A DNA stretch of 64,000 nt. Source: Ameyamaea chiangmaiensis. GTDB lineage: Bacteria; Pseudomonadota; Alphaproteobacteria; Acetobacterales; Acetobacteraceae. The translations under genes and the position numbers were made by a program. The notes below the pieces were generated by a model. That model was not told where the DNA came from and searched no databases. It was given only the letters and a program-made list of their open reading frames with translations. The stretch covers positions 62,001-126,000 of the forward strand of contig NZ_BAPT01000013.1 in the NCBI RefSeq assembly GCF_025995235.1. The letters are read 5' to 3'. Positions 6,832 to 15,873 of the stretch are shown here, piece by piece (the first letter of the stretch is position 1; the number at the start of each line of letters is the position of its first letter).

Positions 6832-8940
6832 TTATTCGGCCGCGACCGCGTGGGCAATGTCGTCGGCCACTCCATTCTCTGCGAACGGCTCGTTTTCGGC
6901 CATGGCCGTTTCGCCGCCGATTGCCGTCGATTGTTCGATCGCCTCGACAGACTCGGCGGTCACAACGGATTCGACATTCGACGCGCTCCGATCGGCGGTG
7001 CGAAGCGGTTCAGGCAACCAGCCGGTATCGTCGAGCAGCGTCTGTGCTTCCGCTGCCATGTCGCCCTTCTTCAGATGCTCGATCCGATCGGCGGCGCGTT
7101 GGCCCTTCGCCTGGGAAACCGCCTGAAGGATGCGGGCCTTCGTCACCCGGCCGAGGAAGTTGTCCACGGTCGGCTTCCACCCGGCTGCCGCCATGTCGAG
7201 GTCGACCGCCTGCGCCAGCCGGTCGGCATGGGCGGCCGCACGGGGTCGCCGGTTCCAGGGCTCGTACACCGCGTTGACCGAAAGGCTGACGATGTGGGCG
7301 AACAGGCCTGCCTGGCTGTCGCCGTCCCATTCCTGCAGCGCATCCCAGAGATCGGCCGATTCCTTGGGAAGCGCCTTCGACCAGCTTTCGTGCCGCACGC
7401 GGATCGCCTCGGCCGACACGCTGTCGTTGAGCCCCGGCGCCTGCGTCCCGAAGCTGACGCTCTTCAGGTCCAGCTCGAGGCAGCTATCCGAGCCGTAGTG
7501 GTAGAAGGTCTTCAGCGTCAGAACGTGCAGGGCCGCGACGAAGGCGACGTCCGGTCGCTCGCCGAGGGCGTTGCGCAGGCCGAGCGTCAGATGCGAGGTC
7601 AGCTCGGTCATCAGGCGGTCGGACATGGGGGAGAGACCCTCGTCCTCCTCCGGCTCGGCGTCTGGCTCCGCCGTCATGACGGCCTCGTCGCCCTCATAGC
7701 TGGCGGCCATCGCGCGTTCATCGTCGCCGTCCGCGTCCGGCTCGGACGTAGGCTGGGCCGCCAATTCGTCTTCCGGTCGGACATAGCCCCGCTCGATGCG
7801 AAGCTGGCCATCAGCGCCGATGCTGATGAAGGTGCCGGCACGCACGATCTCGGTGGCGTCGAACACGACGGGTCGGTCGTCAAAGCCCTCGATCAGCGTC
7901 TCCAGCTCCGACAGGCGCTCATCCACCTCGTCCGGCAGTTCGTCGGCGTCCTGGTATTCCTCGGACAGCCGGTCGAACTCGGCCTGGAGCGCATCGCGGC
8001 TCGCTTCCTCCTCGGCCGACAGTGGAACGGCCTCGCCGCGAAGCTGGCGCAGGCCGAAGGCGTGCCCGTAAGCAAAGTCGGGCGCGACCTCGATCCACTT
8101 CCAGCCTTCGGCGGCGATCGCTTCGGCGTCCGCCTTCAGCTTGTCGGCCACCATCTGGTCGACCAGCGGGACATCCTGCAGCCAGCCACCATCGTCGCCC
8201 TGGAACAGGTCGCGCAGCACCGTGCCGCCCGCCGCGACATAGGCGTCGACGCCGATGAACTGCGCACGTTTGTCCGATGCGCGGACCGCGCCTTCGGTCA
8301 GCATCCGGCGGATGACATAGGGCTGCTTGTCGTACGAGACCTTCAGGCGCTCGAAGACCTGCTCCTGGCGCTCATGGTCGCCCGAGACGGTGAAGGCCAT
8401 GAGCTGGTCGAGCGTCATGCCGTCTTCGGCATAAACGTCGAGCAACGCCGGGGAGACCGAGGCCAGCTTCAGGCGCTGCTTCACCACGTTGACCGAGACG
8501 AAGAACGCGGCAGCGATCTCTTCCTCGGACTGCCCCTTCTCGCGTAGAGCCAGGAAGGCCCGGAACTGGTCGAGAGGGTGCAACGGCGCGCGCTGGACAT
8601 TCTCGGCGAGCGAGTCCTCCTCGGCGATGCCGCTGTCGCGGACGATGCACGGCACCGGCGCGGTCTTGGCGAGACGCTTCTGCTTCACGAGCAGCTCCAG
8701 CGCCCGGAACCGGCGGCCACCAGCCGGAATCTCGAACATGCCGGTCTCGACGCCGGCCTGATCGACGACCGCGCGCACGCTGAGGCCCTGCAACAGGCCG
8801 CGGCGGGCGATGTCGTCGGCCAGCTCCTCGATCGAGACGCCGGCCTTCACCCGCCGGACGTTCGACTGGGAGAGCAAGAGCTTGTTGAAGGGAATGTCGC
8901 GCGAGGGCGAGAGGGTGATCTTCTGAACAGTGGTAGCCAT
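6832..8940 (-). CDS. ParB/RepB/Spo0J-family protein
   Basis: A 702-residue protein. Residues 1-110 hold the ParB/Srx-like nuclease/CTPase fold (LLLSQSNVRRVKAGVSIEEL, then GRRFRALELL and ENVQRAPLHPLDQFRAF). The helix-turn-helix KorB/ParB region follows (EEEIAAAFFVSVNVVKQRLK). The long C-terminal half is acidic (about residues 330-450) and is typical of the large ParB-like proteins on conjugative elements. Start ATG 8940 with GGAG upstream is chosen because the family starts MATTVQKITL; the longer frame runs through the leader hairpin. Role inferred: plasmid-like maintenance or gene control. Confidence 0.9.
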   Translation of the reverse strand: MATTVQKITLSPSRDIPFNKLLLSQSNVRRVKAGVSIEELADDIARRGLLQGLSVRAVVDQAGVETGMFEIPAGGRRFRALELLVKQKRLAKTAPVPCIVRDSGIAEEDSLAENVQRAPLHPLDQFRAFLALREKGQSEEEIAAAFFVSVNVVKQRLKLASVSPALLDVYAEDGMTLDQLMAFTVSGDHERQEQVFERLKVSYDKQPYVIRRMLTEGAVRASDKRAQFIGVDAYVAAGGTVLRDLFQGDDGGWLQDVPLVDQMVADKLKADAEAIAAEGWKWIEVAPDFAYGHAFGLRQLRGEAVPLSAEEEASRDALQAEFDRLSEEYQDADELPDEVDERLSELETLIEGFDDRPVVFDATEIVRAGTFISIGADGQLRIERGYVRPEDELAAQPTSEPDADGDDERAMAASYEGDEAVMTAEPDAEPEEDEGLSPMSDRLMTELTSHLTLGLRNALGERPDVAFVAALHVLTLKTFYHYGSDSCLELDLKSVSFGTQAPGLNDSVSAEAIRVRHESWSKALPKESADLWDALQEWDGDSQAGLFAHIVSLSVNAVYEPWNRRPRAAAHADRLAQAVDLDMAAAGWKPTVDNFLGRVTKARILQAVSQAKGQRAADRIEHLKKGDMAAEAQTLLDDTGWLPEPLRTADRSASNVESVVTAESVEAIEQSTAIGGETAMAENEPFAENGVADDIAHAVAAE

Positions 8941-9045
8941 CGGGATGTACTCCGCGACGAGCGCCGAAAGCCTCTCTCTCGGCATCAACTCGTCACGAAG
9001 CGCAGCGCCGCCCTCTCACTCTGGAGGGCAGCGCCGCAGAACCGA
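8941..9045 (-). promoter_or_regulatory. Structured leader of parB (related to the DUF932 leader)
   Basis: On the coding strand, GACGAG (8989-8994) pairs with GCTCGTC (8956-8962). Inside, GCCGAGAG pairs with CTTTCGGC around the loop AGAGG, and the stem ends directly at the Shine-Dalgarno GCGGAG. A second hairpin upstream (9005-9015 with 9024-9034, 11 bp) exposes AGAGTGA in its loop. The same loops and order recur before DUF932. It is probably a cis-acting mRNA element; the ligand is unknown. Confidence 0.55.
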
Positions 9046-9112
9046 CGATCAGGAAAGACGGAAAGGCACCAAGCCGGAGACACGCCCTTCCGTATCTGCG
9101 GCTTTCCGGGAG

Positions 9113-10309
9113 TCAGGCCGCCCGCTCGAGCAGCTTCTTGGCGCGCGCCTCGAGATCGAGTCGCGCGTCCTGCTGGGTCTTGTCGCGCGCGACCGCGGTG
9201 ATGCCCTGGACGAAGTCGAACACGCTCTCGGGCTTGCGGCCTTCTTCGGCCAGCACCGTCTCGATGATCTTCGCCGTCTCGGTCTTCGAGAACCCACGCT
9301 TGCGCAGGAAGTCGCTGCGATCCTCGTCGCTACGCGCCACGATCTTCTCGCGCGCCGCCTTGATGCCGTTGACGAAGGGGAGCGGCGAGGAGTTGGCAAA
9401 GCGGGTCAGCGCTGGCGCGGCCTCATGTGCAAAACGCGAGGCGGCGTATTTCGAGTGGCGGATGATGATCTCCTCGAAATCCTCGACGCCCCAGAGATTT
9501 CGGTTCTGGCAAACGGCGCGGAGATAGAAGCTCGCCATGCCGAGCGTCTTAGCGCCCACCTCGGAATTCCAGCAGTAGAAGCCGCGGAAGTAGAGGTCGG
9601 GCGAACCGTCGGGCAGCCGGCCGGCCTCGATGGGGTTAAGGTCGTCGACCAGGAATAGGAAGACATCGCGGTCAGACGCGTAGAGCGTGGTCGTGTCCTG
9701 GGTGATATCGACGCGCGGGTTGTAGATGCCGGTCGACCAGTCGAGCACGCCCGGCACCTTCCAGCGGGTGTCGCCCGTGCCGTTGCCGGCGATGCGCTGC
9801 ACGGCCGCGACCAGCTCATGGTCGAAGATGCGGCCGTAGTCGGGTCCGGTGACGGCGCGCAGCTCGACGCGACCGTCTTCGATCTCGAGCGTCTTCACCT
9901 GCTCGGCGCGATGGGAGGTCAGCCCATATTGCAGGTTGATCCCGGCCAGTGGCGCCGGAAGCTGCCGGAGGTAAGCGGCCGGTGCGCCGACCAAACCAGC
10001 GAGCTGTCCGAAGCTCCAATGCGTCGGCGCGATCGGCGTGTCAGACCCGGGCAGCATTAGTGCCAGGCGTTCGGCATCGTCGCGGCTCGCCTCGACCCGG
10101 ATTGCCGCGCTTTCGACAGTTCGGGTACGGCTCCGCTCGGTCCGGCCATGGACGGCGGCATAGAGGTCCGACAGGGACAGGTAACGCTCGTCCGCCGGTC
10201 GCGAGAACCATTCCGACGATACCCGGCTGATCCGCTCGCCGCGGCTCAGATCCACCTTATAGCCGCTAGCGCGGTCGCGAGCGGCATCCAGAATCTCCAC
10301 ATGGGTCAT
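9113..10309 (-). CDS. DUF932 domain (phage/plasmid-like, TIGR03299-type) protein
   Basis: A 398-residue protein. Landmarks of DUF932 are HWSFGQLAGLVGAPAAYLRQ, RAVTGPDYGRIFDHELVAAV, LYASDRDVFLFLVDD and FYCWNSEVGAKTLGMASFYL. The family is widespread on plasmids and phages and its biochemical role is unknown. The start is ATG 10309 with GGAGAC upstream. It sits upstream of parB on the same strand, and both genes have the same kind of 5' hairpin leader, so they are probably co-regulated. Confidence 0.9.
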   Translation of the reverse strand: MTHVEILDAARDRASGYKVDLSRGERISRVSSEWFSRPADERYLSLSDLYAAVHGRTERSRTRTVESAAIRVEASRDDAERLALMLPGSDTPIAPTHWSFGQLAGLVGAPAAYLRQLPAPLAGINLQYGLTSHRAEQVKTLEIEDGRVELRAVTGPDYGRIFDHELVAAVQRIAGNGTGDTRWKVPGVLDWSTGIYNPRVDITQDTTTLYASDRDVFLFLVDDLNPIEAGRLPDGSPDLYFRGFYCWNSEVGAKTLGMASFYLRAVCQNRNLWGVEDFEEIIIRHSKYAASRFAHEAAPALTRFANSSPLPFVNGIKAAREKIVARSDEDRSDFLRKRGFSKTETAKIIETVLAEEGRKPESVFDFVQGITAVARDKTQQDARLDLEARAKKLLERAA

Positions 10310-10425
10310 GGCTAGTCTCCATGACGGGCGTCGGAGGCCTCTCCTCCAACCTTCAACCCGTCACGGAAAATCGGTCCGCGCTCTCACTCTCGGGGCGTTG
10401 CGGGGTCTCCCCGCAGAAGGGGTCG
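10310..10425 (-). promoter_or_regulatory. Structured leader of DUF932 (related to the parB leader)
   Basis: Coding-strand GACGGG (10357-10362) pairs with GCCCGTC (10323-10329). Inside, GTTGGAGG pairs with CCTCCGAC around AGAGG, the same loop as in the parB leader. Compared with parB, GACGAG/CTCGTC became GACGGG/CCCGTC, a compensatory change. AGAGTGAGAG lies upstream (10381-10390 on the plus strand), preceded by a 7-bp TGCGGGG/CCCCGCA hairpin. The stem abuts the Shine-Dalgarno sequence. Confidence 0.55.
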
Positions 10426-10465
10426 GTCGAGACCTAGGGCTCGGCCGCAGGAAAAGGCTTTCCCC

Positions 10466-13441
10466 TTATCGATCCAATCTGACTCGCAGTCGGCGAGCAC
10501 GCTCCCGGAAGGCTTCCTCGCCTCCTTCCAAGATGTCGCAGACCGCCTTGCGGATCTCAGCGTTCTCCAGCCCGCCAGCCCTATAGGTGATCGGCGGAAG
10601 CCCGCCCGTTAGATGAGGTCCGGCGTCGGCAACGATGATCTGATCCGCGTCGGTGTTGATGACTAGGTTGGCGTTGTGGGTGACCATGATCACCTGGCGC
10701 TTGGCCTTGGCGGCGATGAACAGACCCACCAGCTCCTCGAACACCGATTTGGGGTCCAAATTTTCCTCGGGCTGATCGATGATCAGAGGCCGGTCATCCG
10801 CGTCGTCGAGAGCCAGATAGAGCAGGAGAAGCACGATGCCGCGCGTTCCCGGCGACAACTTGCGGATGTCGATTCCGTCGTAGACAATTTCATAGCGCAC
10901 CGAGATGTGGTCGGTGTCGAAAAGCCAGTGAGCGAACTGTTTCAACCAGGCCCTGAACTCCACCTGCTGGTTTTGAGCATAGGGCGCATGGCCAATCAGG
11001 TCTCTCATATATTGGGCGATGAAACTGGCCATCGCTGCCTGGACATCGGCGGCTGATCCTGTCTCCCAGGCCGGCCGCAGGGTAGTTTCGGCGAGGCCGA
11101 TCAGCGCTCCGCGGCCTTGAAACGGCCCGGCTTTGCGGCGATCGAGCAGGTTTTCCTCGGCCACCGTTCCCCAAGCGGCGACATCGACGACGCGGCGGAC
11201 GGAAAAGCCGAGCTTGCGCAGCGTGCCGGTCGATGCCGTCAGGCGAGCCATCAAGGGGGCATAGAGGTCCGCGAGCGCGGCCTGCTCGCTGATGATCGCT
11301 TGAAACACCCGGCCGTAGGCGGCATCGCGCTCGGCCTGAAGCAGCCGTCGGCGCTCGGCGGCGCCTTGGGCGTCGGTCAGTCTTGTCTGAAGGTTTTGCA
11401 GCGCGGCGTTCTCCAACGCAATGCGCTGTGAGAGCACCGCATATTGGCTTCGGACGACATTGTCAGCGCTGACCAACGCCTCCAGTCGGGTCATTTCGGC
11501 AAGAAGAGTGTTGAGTGGAAGTTTGGACAGGTCGGCATTGTCCGGAAAGTACGGCGTGTTCGGAGGCGGCGGAGGGAGCGGCACGCCCGTGAGCGCCGCG
11601 ATTTGCTGGTCGGCCCAGGCAACGTAGCCGGCGAGACTCGTGTCGACCGGGCCTTTGTAGATAAGCAGGAATTCATCCCATTGCTGCGGGCTCAGGCCGC
11701 TGTGCTGGTGCCGCTCGATGGCCTGCCGCAAAAGTTCGGGCGCCTTGGTTACGCGCGTGCTGGCGACCTCGTCCTGCAGGGCGAGGAAGGTGCGGCGTTG
11801 ATTGCCGTAGGCCTGAATCGTAGCGCGAATCGCCTGGACGGCCTGACTGATCTGGGTATGCCGTTGCGCTTGCGCTTCGGTCCCCTTGAGGACCAGCTTG
11901 GCCAGATCCTGGTTGTAGCTCTTGATCTGGCCGTCCTTTTGCGTGACCTGTAAGGACAGACCCGCCACCGCCGCCTCTTTCTCGATCTCGGTGGCGATGC
12001 GCTCGGATATGTCGGCGATCGCGTCTGCTTCCCGTTCGCGGGCCTGCTGGAAACGGGCGGTCCGAAATCCGCGCAATTCGGCGAAATCAATGGCTCCGTC
12101 GCGGCCATCCTGCGGATGGGCCTCGAAGATCACGCGTTCGATTTCGGAGATCAGGCCGTCGGACACGCCAGAGGAGGAACAAAGCTCCTCGACGAACTGC
12201 TGAGAGAGGTAACGCGCACGGGGGAAGGCGAGATGGCCGTTGGCGTCACGGCCGTCCAGGAAACGCGTGACCGAAGCGCCGCCGCCCCAAGCCAGCGTCG
12301 TGGTCGCGTTGCCGAGAAGCTTGCGGGCTCGCACCAGAAAAGAGGGGCTGATGTTCTCGTTGGCTCTCCAGGCCGCCGGCGTGATCGCGTCGCAGCCGGC
12401 GGCGATGACGTCGGCCAGCGCGGTCTTGCCGGAGCCGCGCGCGCCGATGATCGCAACGAGGCCGGCATTGAGGGGAATCGCAGGTGTCGCCGCCCAGCCA
12501 GCATCGGCGATCGCCACATGCGAGATGACCTGCGAAGGCATCGCGGTGCGCGGCGGCTCAGCGCCGACATAGGCGCGACCTTCCGGGTCGATGCACGCCT
12601 GACGCAGCGCGTCGAATTCGAGGCCGCCCTTGATCCACGAGTAGCGATCCTCGACCGGCTGTCCGACGGTCTGCTGGTCATGGGCATCGCTGCCGTGAAG
12701 GCAAGGTTTGCAGCCGTCGTAGCGCTCCCGAAGCTGATCGAGTGTCACGCCGCGGCGCCCGCACCAGAATTCACGCTGCGCCACGCTGCTCGAAAAGATG
12801 ATGTGCGCGAACTTCTCGATTTCCTGGCGCATGGTCGCATCGGCGGCCTGGCGCAGGCCAGACGTTCCGTCGCCGGCCGCACCCGCGACCGCGACGAGGA
12901 TGTTCGCCTTCGCCCAGTCGCTCTCGCGCATCACACGTCGAAGCTGGTCGAAATTGACCTTGAACTGCGTCGCGCCATGCGCGAGCGCCGCCCGATCGTC
13001 GATAATGCTGGGGTCGGCCTTCTTGCCGAGCGAGATCAGATCCTGGCGGGTGCAGTTGAAGGTATCGCCGTGCGCTTGGAACTGCAGGCGCTGAAGGATG
13101 CGATGCAGCTCGTCGACGTGCCTGGGGTCTTCGGGGCTGACAAGAAGATGGACGTTGACGAAGCCGGTTTTCGCGGCGACGTCGAGGCGCAGTTCGACGT
13201 TGGGAAAGATGAGCTGAACATTGGGCAGGCGACCCGCCGCCTTATATCCCAGGATGGTCTGATAGGTATCCGTCAAATAATAGTCCGTCACCGCGATCGC
13301 CTCGACCTTCGGCGTGACGGCTTCGAGCGTGTCGAGGTAGGTTTCCCAGGGCGAGCCGCCGCCGAACTGATTGTTCAAGACGGTGCCAGGCGCGTGAATA
13401 TGCGGTTCCCAGCGCCGCCACTCAGATCCACGACCGATCAT
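10466..13441 (-). CDS. PHP domain + SMC-like AAA/ABC ATPase (TrlF-type), candidate defence protein
   Basis: A 991-residue protein. The N-terminal PHP phosphoesterase domain shows H14-I-H16 (WEPHIHAPGT) and HGSDAHD (249-255), both metal-binding signatures. An SMC/RecN-like ATPase follows: Walker A GARGSGKT (333-340), a long coiled region (about 480-800), a signature-like LSPGTRGIVLLLLYLAL and Walker B RPLIIDQPEENLD (884-896). The combination matches proteins annotated as TrlF-family AAA-like ATPases. Start ATG 13441 has GGAGG five bases upstream; 23 codons of a longer frame are rejected. Its position after two small leftward genes suggests a three-gene module. Confidence 0.8.
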   Translation of the reverse strand: MIGRGSEWRRWEPHIHAPGTVLNNQFGGGSPWETYLDTLEAVTPKVEAIAVTDYYLTDTYQTILGYKAAGRLPNVQLIFPNVELRLDVAAKTGFVNVHLLVSPEDPRHVDELHRILQRLQFQAHGDTFNCTRQDLISLGKKADPSIIDDRAALAHGATQFKVNFDQLRRVMRESDWAKANILVAVAGAAGDGTSGLRQAADATMRQEIEKFAHIIFSSSVAQREFWCGRRGVTLDQLRERYDGCKPCLHGSDAHDQQTVGQPVEDRYSWIKGGLEFDALRQACIDPEGRAYVGAEPPRTAMPSQVISHVAIADAGWAATPAIPLNAGLVAIIGARGSGKTALADVIAAGCDAITPAAWRANENISPSFLVRARKLLGNATTTLAWGGGASVTRFLDGRDANGHLAFPRARYLSQQFVEELCSSSGVSDGLISEIERVIFEAHPQDGRDGAIDFAELRGFRTARFQQAREREADAIADISERIATEIEKEAAVAGLSLQVTQKDGQIKSYNQDLAKLVLKGTEAQAQRHTQISQAVQAIRATIQAYGNQRRTFLALQDEVASTRVTKAPELLRQAIERHQHSGLSPQQWDEFLLIYKGPVDTSLAGYVAWADQQIAALTGVPLPPPPPNTPYFPDNADLSKLPLNTLLAEMTRLEALVSADNVVRSQYAVLSQRIALENAALQNLQTRLTDAQGAAERRRLLQAERDAAYGRVFQAIISEQAALADLYAPLMARLTASTGTLRKLGFSVRRVVDVAAWGTVAEENLLDRRKAGPFQGRGALIGLAETTLRPAWETGSAADVQAAMASFIAQYMRDLIGHAPYAQNQQVEFRAWLKQFAHWLFDTDHISVRYEIVYDGIDIRKLSPGTRGIVLLLLYLALDDADDRPLIIDQPEENLDPKSVFEELVGLFIAAKAKRQVIMVTHNANLVINTDADQIIVADAGPHLTGGLPPITYRAGGLENAEIRKAVCDILEGGEEAFRERARRLRVRLDR

Positions 13442-13563
13442 ATTCCCTCCGCTGATGCCGGTCGTTCTTCGCCGTAACGGCGTTGCCCCGGGCAATGTAT
13501 TCGACTGCAATATTGAAGTGTTTAACCGTTACATGAGCGACCAGCGCAGAGAAACGTCGAGCA

Positions 13564-14604
13564 TTAGCGGCTCACGCGAAACGCCCATCCAAGCTCGTTA
13601 CGCTGGTCGTTGAGGCCGTCCGAATAATCATGAAGAACCGACTCGATTTGGTGCTCGCTCAAGGTGCAGGGGTTCTCCAGCGCCGTCTGATCCCACCCGA
13701 TATTCCAGATCGTCAGCAATTCGGGTTTGTCGCTCCAGCGCGGCAGGAAGAAGGTGATCGCCATCAGCGTCGGGAACTGCCGCAGGATACCGATCTGGGT
13801 CTGATGGCCCGCAAGATTGCTCTTTCCATCAAACTCCGGGAGCGAGAGGATCTGTTCTCCGGGGGAGCCGAGCGCGATCTGCCACAGCTCTCCGCTCACG
13901 CAGCTTTCAGCGGGTGGGCCGGCGTGGAAGAACACCGGCAGCAAGCCGGACGGACCCTGCGCGACGCCGCTGAGGCGCCCAAGATCGACCACGAGCACCG
14001 TAGGGCCGTATTCGATCTGCCCGGCCTTGATGTTGTTGCTGATCTTCTGGATCGTGTCGTCGATCCGCGTGACGGAGTCGGCGTCGGGCAAGTGCCCTGA
14101 AATCTCGTGCGGCTTTCCGAAATGGATGCCGGGTTGCCGTGCGCGGCCATCCAGCTTGGCCGCGATCTCAAGCGCTTCGTGACCGATTTCCTTGTGACGT
14201 CGAAGCGGTTCGGCGATTTCGAGCGCCTTGACTTCGAAATAGAGGTGTCCGTCGGGATGCGGGTAGCGGAAGTCCGGCCGCTTCGCCTGATGTCCTCCGG
14301 TCCCCGGCGTGCGTTCGAGCACGACGCCGCGGTCTTTCATCGCCAGGTAGAAGGATGCTTCCGAATAGGCCTCATAGGCCTGTGCCATCTGGACATGGTC
14401 TTCGGGCCCGGTCACCGCCTTGAGCTTGGCGCGCAACTCGCGGTCCAGCGCCGCCAGCGTGGCGTCGCTGGCGGCGTCCAGATTGATCCGTTCGACCTGT
14501 TCGCGCGTCATCATCATGATGGGAACGGAGACGGTCAGACCGGACAGCAACTGCGACACGCGAACGAATTCGTCGATGGATGTAGTCGCCATCATCGGCC
14601 TCAC
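13564..14604 (-). CDS. PD-(D/E)XK-like nuclease protein, hypothetical
   Basis: A 346-residue protein. The pattern E82, PDF (D111), then FEVK (E124, K126) after a beta-hairpin matches the core of PD-(D/E)XK nucleases. Residues 1-70 are helical. The starting codon is GTG 14604, sharing GTGA with the stop of the gene upstream; ATG codons at 14595 or 14592 are alternatives. No named family recognised. Its neighbours are the 184-aa protein and the PHP-SMC ATPase, both on the same strand, so a joint defence role is inferred. Confidence 0.6.
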   Translation of the reverse strand: MRPMMATTSIDEFVRVSQLLSGLTVSVPIMMMTREQVERINLDAASDATLAALDRELRAKLKAVTGPEDHVQMAQAYEAYSEASFYLAMKDRGVVLERTPGTGGHQAKRPDFRYPHPDGHLYFEVKALEIAEPLRRHKEIGHEALEIAAKLDGRARQPGIHFGKPHEISGHLPDADSVTRIDDTIQKISNNIKAGQIEYGPTVLVVDLGRLSGVAQGPSGLLPVFFHAGPPAESCVSGELWQIALGSPGEQILSLPEFDGKSNLAGHQTQIGILRQFPTLMAITFFLPRWSDKPELLTIWNIGWDQTALENPCTLSEHQIESVLHDYSDGLNDQRNELGWAFRVSR

Positions 14605-15155
14605 GCGCGGCGCAGCATCCGCTCGACGCGGACGCGCTGATAACCATTGGCATGCACCTGCTGGCGCAGTTGGCCGAGGTCACGAACCCCGAACGCCACG
14701 GCGGCTTTGATGGGACTGGCGAAGGTGGCGTAGTAGGTCCAGCGCACACCGACCGGGAGGGACGCGTTCTGACGGCGATCGGTGATGGCGATGTCGCGCG
14801 GATCACTCGTGTTGCGGAAGGCATGGAAGGTGAACCAGTCCGGCCGCCGGTAACGCGCGGCCTTCATGAAGGGCACCGACTGCACCTTGACGTCGCCCTG
14901 GTCGAGCACCCAACCGCGCTGCTCCAGAATCTGCCGCACCATATGGCCGATCATCTGCTTGACGCGGTCCGCCAGCACGTCTTCGCGGAACGCCTCTAGA
15001 AGCTGCTCTTCGATACCTTCGACGGCCGGCTTGCTGAGCTCCGACGCCGTCTCGAGGCGGGCGACGTTCTCAGGCAGTGTCAGGAAGGTCCAGATCTGCT
15101 GGCCGAGTTCCGACGCGTACAGCGACGCAAACTTTTCAGGGTTGTAGATGAACAT
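14601..15155 (-). CDS. Hypothetical protein (184 aa), first gene of the leftward defence module
   Basis: A soluble protein beginning MFIYNPEKFASLYASELGQQ. It has a helical N-terminal half and a basic, aromatic second half (MKAARYRRPDWFTFHAFRNT, then VRWTYYATFASP). No family recognised and no catalytic motif seen. Start ATG 15155 has GGAGG seven bases upstream. It overlaps the next gene by GTGA (14601-14604), so the two products are probably made in a fixed ratio. It could be a specificity or regulatory partner of the nuclease-like protein; that is speculation from gene order. Confidence 0.6.
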   Translation of the reverse strand: MFIYNPEKFASLYASELGQQIWTFLTLPENVARLETASELSKPAVEGIEEQLLEAFREDVLADRVKQMIGHMVRQILEQRGWVLDQGDVKVQSVPFMKAARYRRPDWFTFHAFRNTSDPRDIAITDRRQNASLPVGVRWTYYATFASPIKAAVAFGVRDLGQLRQQVHANGYQRVRVERMLRRA

Positions 15156-15199
15156 GGCGGGCCTCCATTTCAGGCAAATATGCCCGGTCATTAAGGTCC

Positions 15200-15212
15200 G
15201 GTCAAGGTGACC
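15200..15212. promoter_or_regulatory. Short inverted repeat in the divergent defence promoter region
   Basis: GGTCA-AGG-TGACC lies between the leftward module (start 15155) and the rightward abiEi gene (start 15280). Its position 45 nt upstream of the leftward start suits an operator, but a 5-bp repeat can arise by chance. Confidence 0.3.
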
Positions 15213-15233
15213 TCAACCATAATGTGGAGCGCC

Positions 15234-15275
15234 TTGAAGACTGTCAGAAAACTGCGTATATTTCTGACAGGAGAT
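15234..15275 (+). promoter_or_regulatory. abiE promoter overlapped by a perfect inverted-repeat operator
   Basis: TTGAAG (15234-15239) and TATATT (15257-15262) are spaced by 17 bp and form a sigma-70-type promoter. CTGTCAGAAA (15241-15250) and TTTCTGACAG (15261-15270) form a perfect 10-bp inverted repeat with a 10-bp gap that covers the spacer and the -10. The Shine-Dalgarno AGGAG begins at 15269, so the repeat reaches the ribosome site. Known AbiEi antitoxins repress their own promoters by binding inverted repeats, so this is the likely site. Confidence 0.75.
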
Positions 15276-15279
15276 AGCG

Positions 15280-15873
15280 ATGCAGCGACTGACCGAACAG
15301 ATTCTTGCTTACGCGGAGGGTTTGCCCGAGGGCGCGCCCGTTTCCGCAAAGGGTCTCCTGCACCTTGGCAACAGGGCTGCCATAGACCAGGCATTGTCGC
15401 GCCTTGTCGAACGGGGCCAGCTGATGAGGGCGGGTCGAGGTGTTTATCTGCGTCCGATCTCCAGTCGGTTCGGCATCAGGTCGCCTTCGGTCCAGCAGGC
15501 GGTCGAGGCGCTCGCCAGTCAGCGTGGCGAGGTCATCGTGTCGAGCGGCGCAGCGGCGGCGAATACGCTCGGGCTCACGACGCAGGTGCCGGTGAGGTCG
15601 GTCTATCTGACCTCTGGCCGCAGCCGGACGATGAGCCTGGGTAAGCAAGTGGTCGAGCTTCGGCACGCGCCACGTTGGCAGCTCGCCCTGGCCAATAGGC
15701 CCGCCGGCGAGGCGGTTCGCGCGCTCGCCTGGCTGGGGCCTGAGAAGGCCGAAGCCGCGTTAAAGGCCCTGAAGCGCAAGCTTCCTTCGACCACGTTCCA
15801 GGAGCTGGTGGCGGTGGCGCCGCAGCTTCCGACCTGGCTGGCGCGTAGCGTCGGGAAAGCCGCGCATGGCTGA
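15280..15873 (+). CDS. AbiEi/DUF6088-family antitoxin and autoregulator
   Basis: A 197-residue protein. The N-terminal winged helix (about residues 1-60: EQILAYAEGLPEGAPVSAKG, then ALSRLVERGQLMRAGRGVYL) precedes the AbiEi C-terminal antitoxin domain (EVIVSSGAAAANTLGLTTQV). In type IV AbiE systems this protein neutralises the AbiEii nucleotidyltransferase and represses the operon. Its stop region overlaps the start of abiEii by 8 nt. The start is ATG 15280 with AGGAG upstream. Confidence 0.82.
   Translation: MQRLTEQILAYAEGLPEGAPVSAKGLLHLGNRAAIDQALSRLVERGQLMRAGRGVYLRPISSRFGIRSPSVQQAVEALASQRGEVIVSSGAAAANTLGLTTQVPVRSVYLTSGRSRTMSLGKQVVELRHAPRWQLALANRPAGEAVRALAWLGPEKAEAALKALKRKLPSTTFQELVAVAPQLPTWLARSVGKAAHG

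Noticed and set aside
6850..8547. 565-aa open frame antisense to parB
   Set aside because: It is a codon-bias shadow of a GC-rich gene: parB on the other strand has clear domains and a ribosome site.
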